Shown one piece after another: positions 63,278-64,000 of a stretch of DNA of 64,000 nt. Origin of the DNA: Chryseobacterium scophthalmum (lineage in GTDB: Bacteria > Bacteroidota > Bacteroidia > Flavobacteriales > Weeksellaceae). Every line of letters begins with the position of its first letter. Position 1 is the first letter of the stretch. The DNA lies in assembly GCF_900143185.1 (NCBI RefSeq), contig NZ_FSRQ01000005.1, positions 124,001 to 188,000 of the forward strand, written 5' to 3'. Below the pieces are notes generated by a model. It searched no databases. It saw only the letters and a program-made list of their open reading frames with translations, and was not told the DNA's origin. Both the position numbers and the translations under genes were made by a program.

Positions 63278-63748
63278 TTATTGCGGAATTCTTTTGAAAG
63301 TATACGTTGTAGACTTGTAGATTGTTGGATCTGTAGTATCTTCAATTTTCAGATTTAAAGTTTCAGCGTTAAGCAAAGTCACTTTACCTTTATCTGAAAC
63401 CACAGTTCCCTGATATTTGATTTCGAAGTTTTTCTCAGAAGAGTTATACACATAAGTAAAGTTACTCTCAGAAATTGTGCTACAAGTTGGCGTTGTTGTA
63501 CCCGCCATATCTCTATTGGTTCTTTTACCAGAAGAATTTTCATTAAAAACCCATCTAGATTCTTTCTGACAGTCTGTATAAGCTATTTGGTCAGAAAACC
63601 CAACTCCATCAGCTGGAACCTGTGTTCTCACTTCTTGGGTAGGAGACCATGTTCCAACAAGAGGAAATATCTGTTCCGGCGCGTCATCGTCGTTACATCC
63701 TGTAAAAGCTAATAATGATAATCCTGCAAATAATGCTAATTTCTTCAT
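63278..63748 (-). CDS. Lipocalin-like lipoprotein
   Basis: The 156-residue protein has a lipoprotein signal (MKKLALFAGLSLLAFTGCND, lipidation Cys18) and an acidic start to the mature part. PLVGTWSPTQEV is the lipocalin-like entry motif, followed by alternating strands (ESRWVFNENSSGKR, NFEIKYQGTVV, LNLKIEDTTD) ending in YTFKRIPQ. Two cysteines (YTDCQ and PTCST) could form a disulfide. Ligand unknown; proteins of this type in Bacteroidota are mostly uncharacterised. It is transcribed alone. Confidence 0.85.
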   Translation of the reverse strand: MKKLALFAGLSLLAFTGCNDDDAPEQIFPLVGTWSPTQEVRTQVPADGVGFSDQIAYTDCQKESRWVFNENSSGKRTNRDMAGTTTPTCSTISESNFTYVYNSSEKNFEIKYQGTVVSDKGKVTLLNAETLNLKIEDTTDPTIYKSTTYTFKRIPQ

Positions 63749-63872
63749 AGATCAAATTTTTCAAGCGTTAAAATTATGATTTTTTTTAAAAATTCAATCA
63801 TTTTTTTTGAATTTTGAACTATAATTTACATTTCCTTAAAAATTCCCCGAAGAAAATCTGTTCACAAAGCCT

Positions 63873-63880
63873 TATATTTG
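63873..63880 (+). promoter_or_regulatory. Bacteroidota -7 box for the right-edge glycosyltransferase gene
   Basis: TATATTTG lies only 11 bp before the GTG start at 63892, so the transcript would have almost no leader. Confidence 0.5.
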
Positions 63881-63891
63881 CAAAAAAACAC

Positions 63892-64000
63892 GTGCCCGAA
63901 GTTTCCATCATTACTCCTTGTTACAATTCTTCTCTTTTTTTAGAAGAAACCATCAGCTCGGTAATGAATCAAACTTTTACCGATTGGGAATGGCTTATTA
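63892..64000 (+). CDS. Family 2 glycosyltransferase, N-terminus only (runs off the right edge)
   Basis: Only 36 codons are visible. Reading from a GTG, the product starts PEVSIITPCYNSSLFLEETI and continues SSVMNQTFTDWEWLI. This is the typical first beta strand (SIITPCYN) and helix of a GT-A fold family 2 glycosyltransferase, in which the donor nucleotide is bound. Such enzymes transfer sugars to lipid, polysaccharide or protein acceptors at the inner face of the membrane. No ATG is available upstream at a reasonable distance, and a TATATTTG box ends 11 bp before the GTG. Everything beyond the first domain edge is unknown. Confidence 0.85.
   Translation, partial: MPEVSIITPCYNSSLFLEETISSVMNQTFTDWEWLI

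Noticed and set aside
1..64000. CRISPR arrays, prophage, insertion sequences, rRNA genes
   Set aside because: Looked for regularly spaced repeats, transposase or integrase motifs and rRNA-like conserved sequence; none was found.

Overview
The window is a stretch of AT-rich bacterial chromosome from a Bacteroidota member of class Flavobacteriia, most likely Chryseobacterium or a close Weeksellaceae relative. The evidence is: three large secreted proteins with type IX secretion (T9SS) C-terminal sorting domains; promoters of the Bacteroidota type (TAnnTTTG -7 box, sometimes with TTG 17-23 bp upstream) and few Shine-Dalgarno sequences; a single-chain cytochrome b558 succinate dehydrogenase; BshB1 of bacillithiol synthesis; DUF3276, DUF2480, DUF6048 and DUF6452 families; and an ExbB-ExbD-ExbD-TonB cluster. 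The genus is inferred from gene content. I see no insertion sequence, prophage, CRISPR array or rRNA operon. There is one tRNA gene (His).

Layout. 1-4.8 kb: a partial unknown gene, then a divergent run acpP-fabF-rnc-small protein-pyk ending at a two-way terminator. 4.9-9.7 kb, minus strand: a Sad-type aldehyde dehydrogenase and a histidine-degradation set hutI-DUF695-hutG. 10-13.9 kb: ruvB, a four-helix-bundle (S23-like) gene inside imperfect inverted repeats, a PaiB-like protein, a metallo-beta-lactamase-fold hydrolase and coaE. 14-27.5 kb: a secretome block, mostly minus strand, with a 1246-residue fibronectin/GEVED T9SS protein and three metzincin-type metalloproteases, plus DUF6048/DUF6452 envelope proteins. 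27.5-37.3 kb, minus strand: rlmD, a TlpA-like lipoprotein without its CxxC cysteines, sdhCAB, comEC and lpxB. 37.4-44.5 kb: DUF2480, a DUF2723-like membrane protein, DUF937, an ankyrin protein, aspS and a patch of small unknown genes bounded by copies of the aspS 3' end. 44.6-48 kb: Ku and LigD for end joining, with ligD split by a frameshift at an A9 run. 48-64 kb: an SDR enzyme, nusB-DUF1573-yajC, an ABC exporter, DUF3276, tRNA-His, bshB1, a TPR protein, a PstS-like lipoprotein, the TonB energising operon, leuS, a lipocalin-like lipoprotein and the first codons of a family 2 glycosyltransferase.

How the genes fit together. Most of the window is housekeeping: fatty acid synthesis, glycolysis, the TCA cycle, translation, DNA repair and the cell envelope. 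The TonB/ExbBD operon energises outer-membrane uptake. The metalloproteases would be exported by Sec and T9SS and release peptides and amino acids, and the hut genes would degrade histidine. The least explained parts are the duplicated aspS tail with its small cassette genes (42.4-43.7 kb), the four-helix-bundle cassette at 11 kb, the ligD frameshift, and a heptad repeat found in the leaders of both aspS and leuS.
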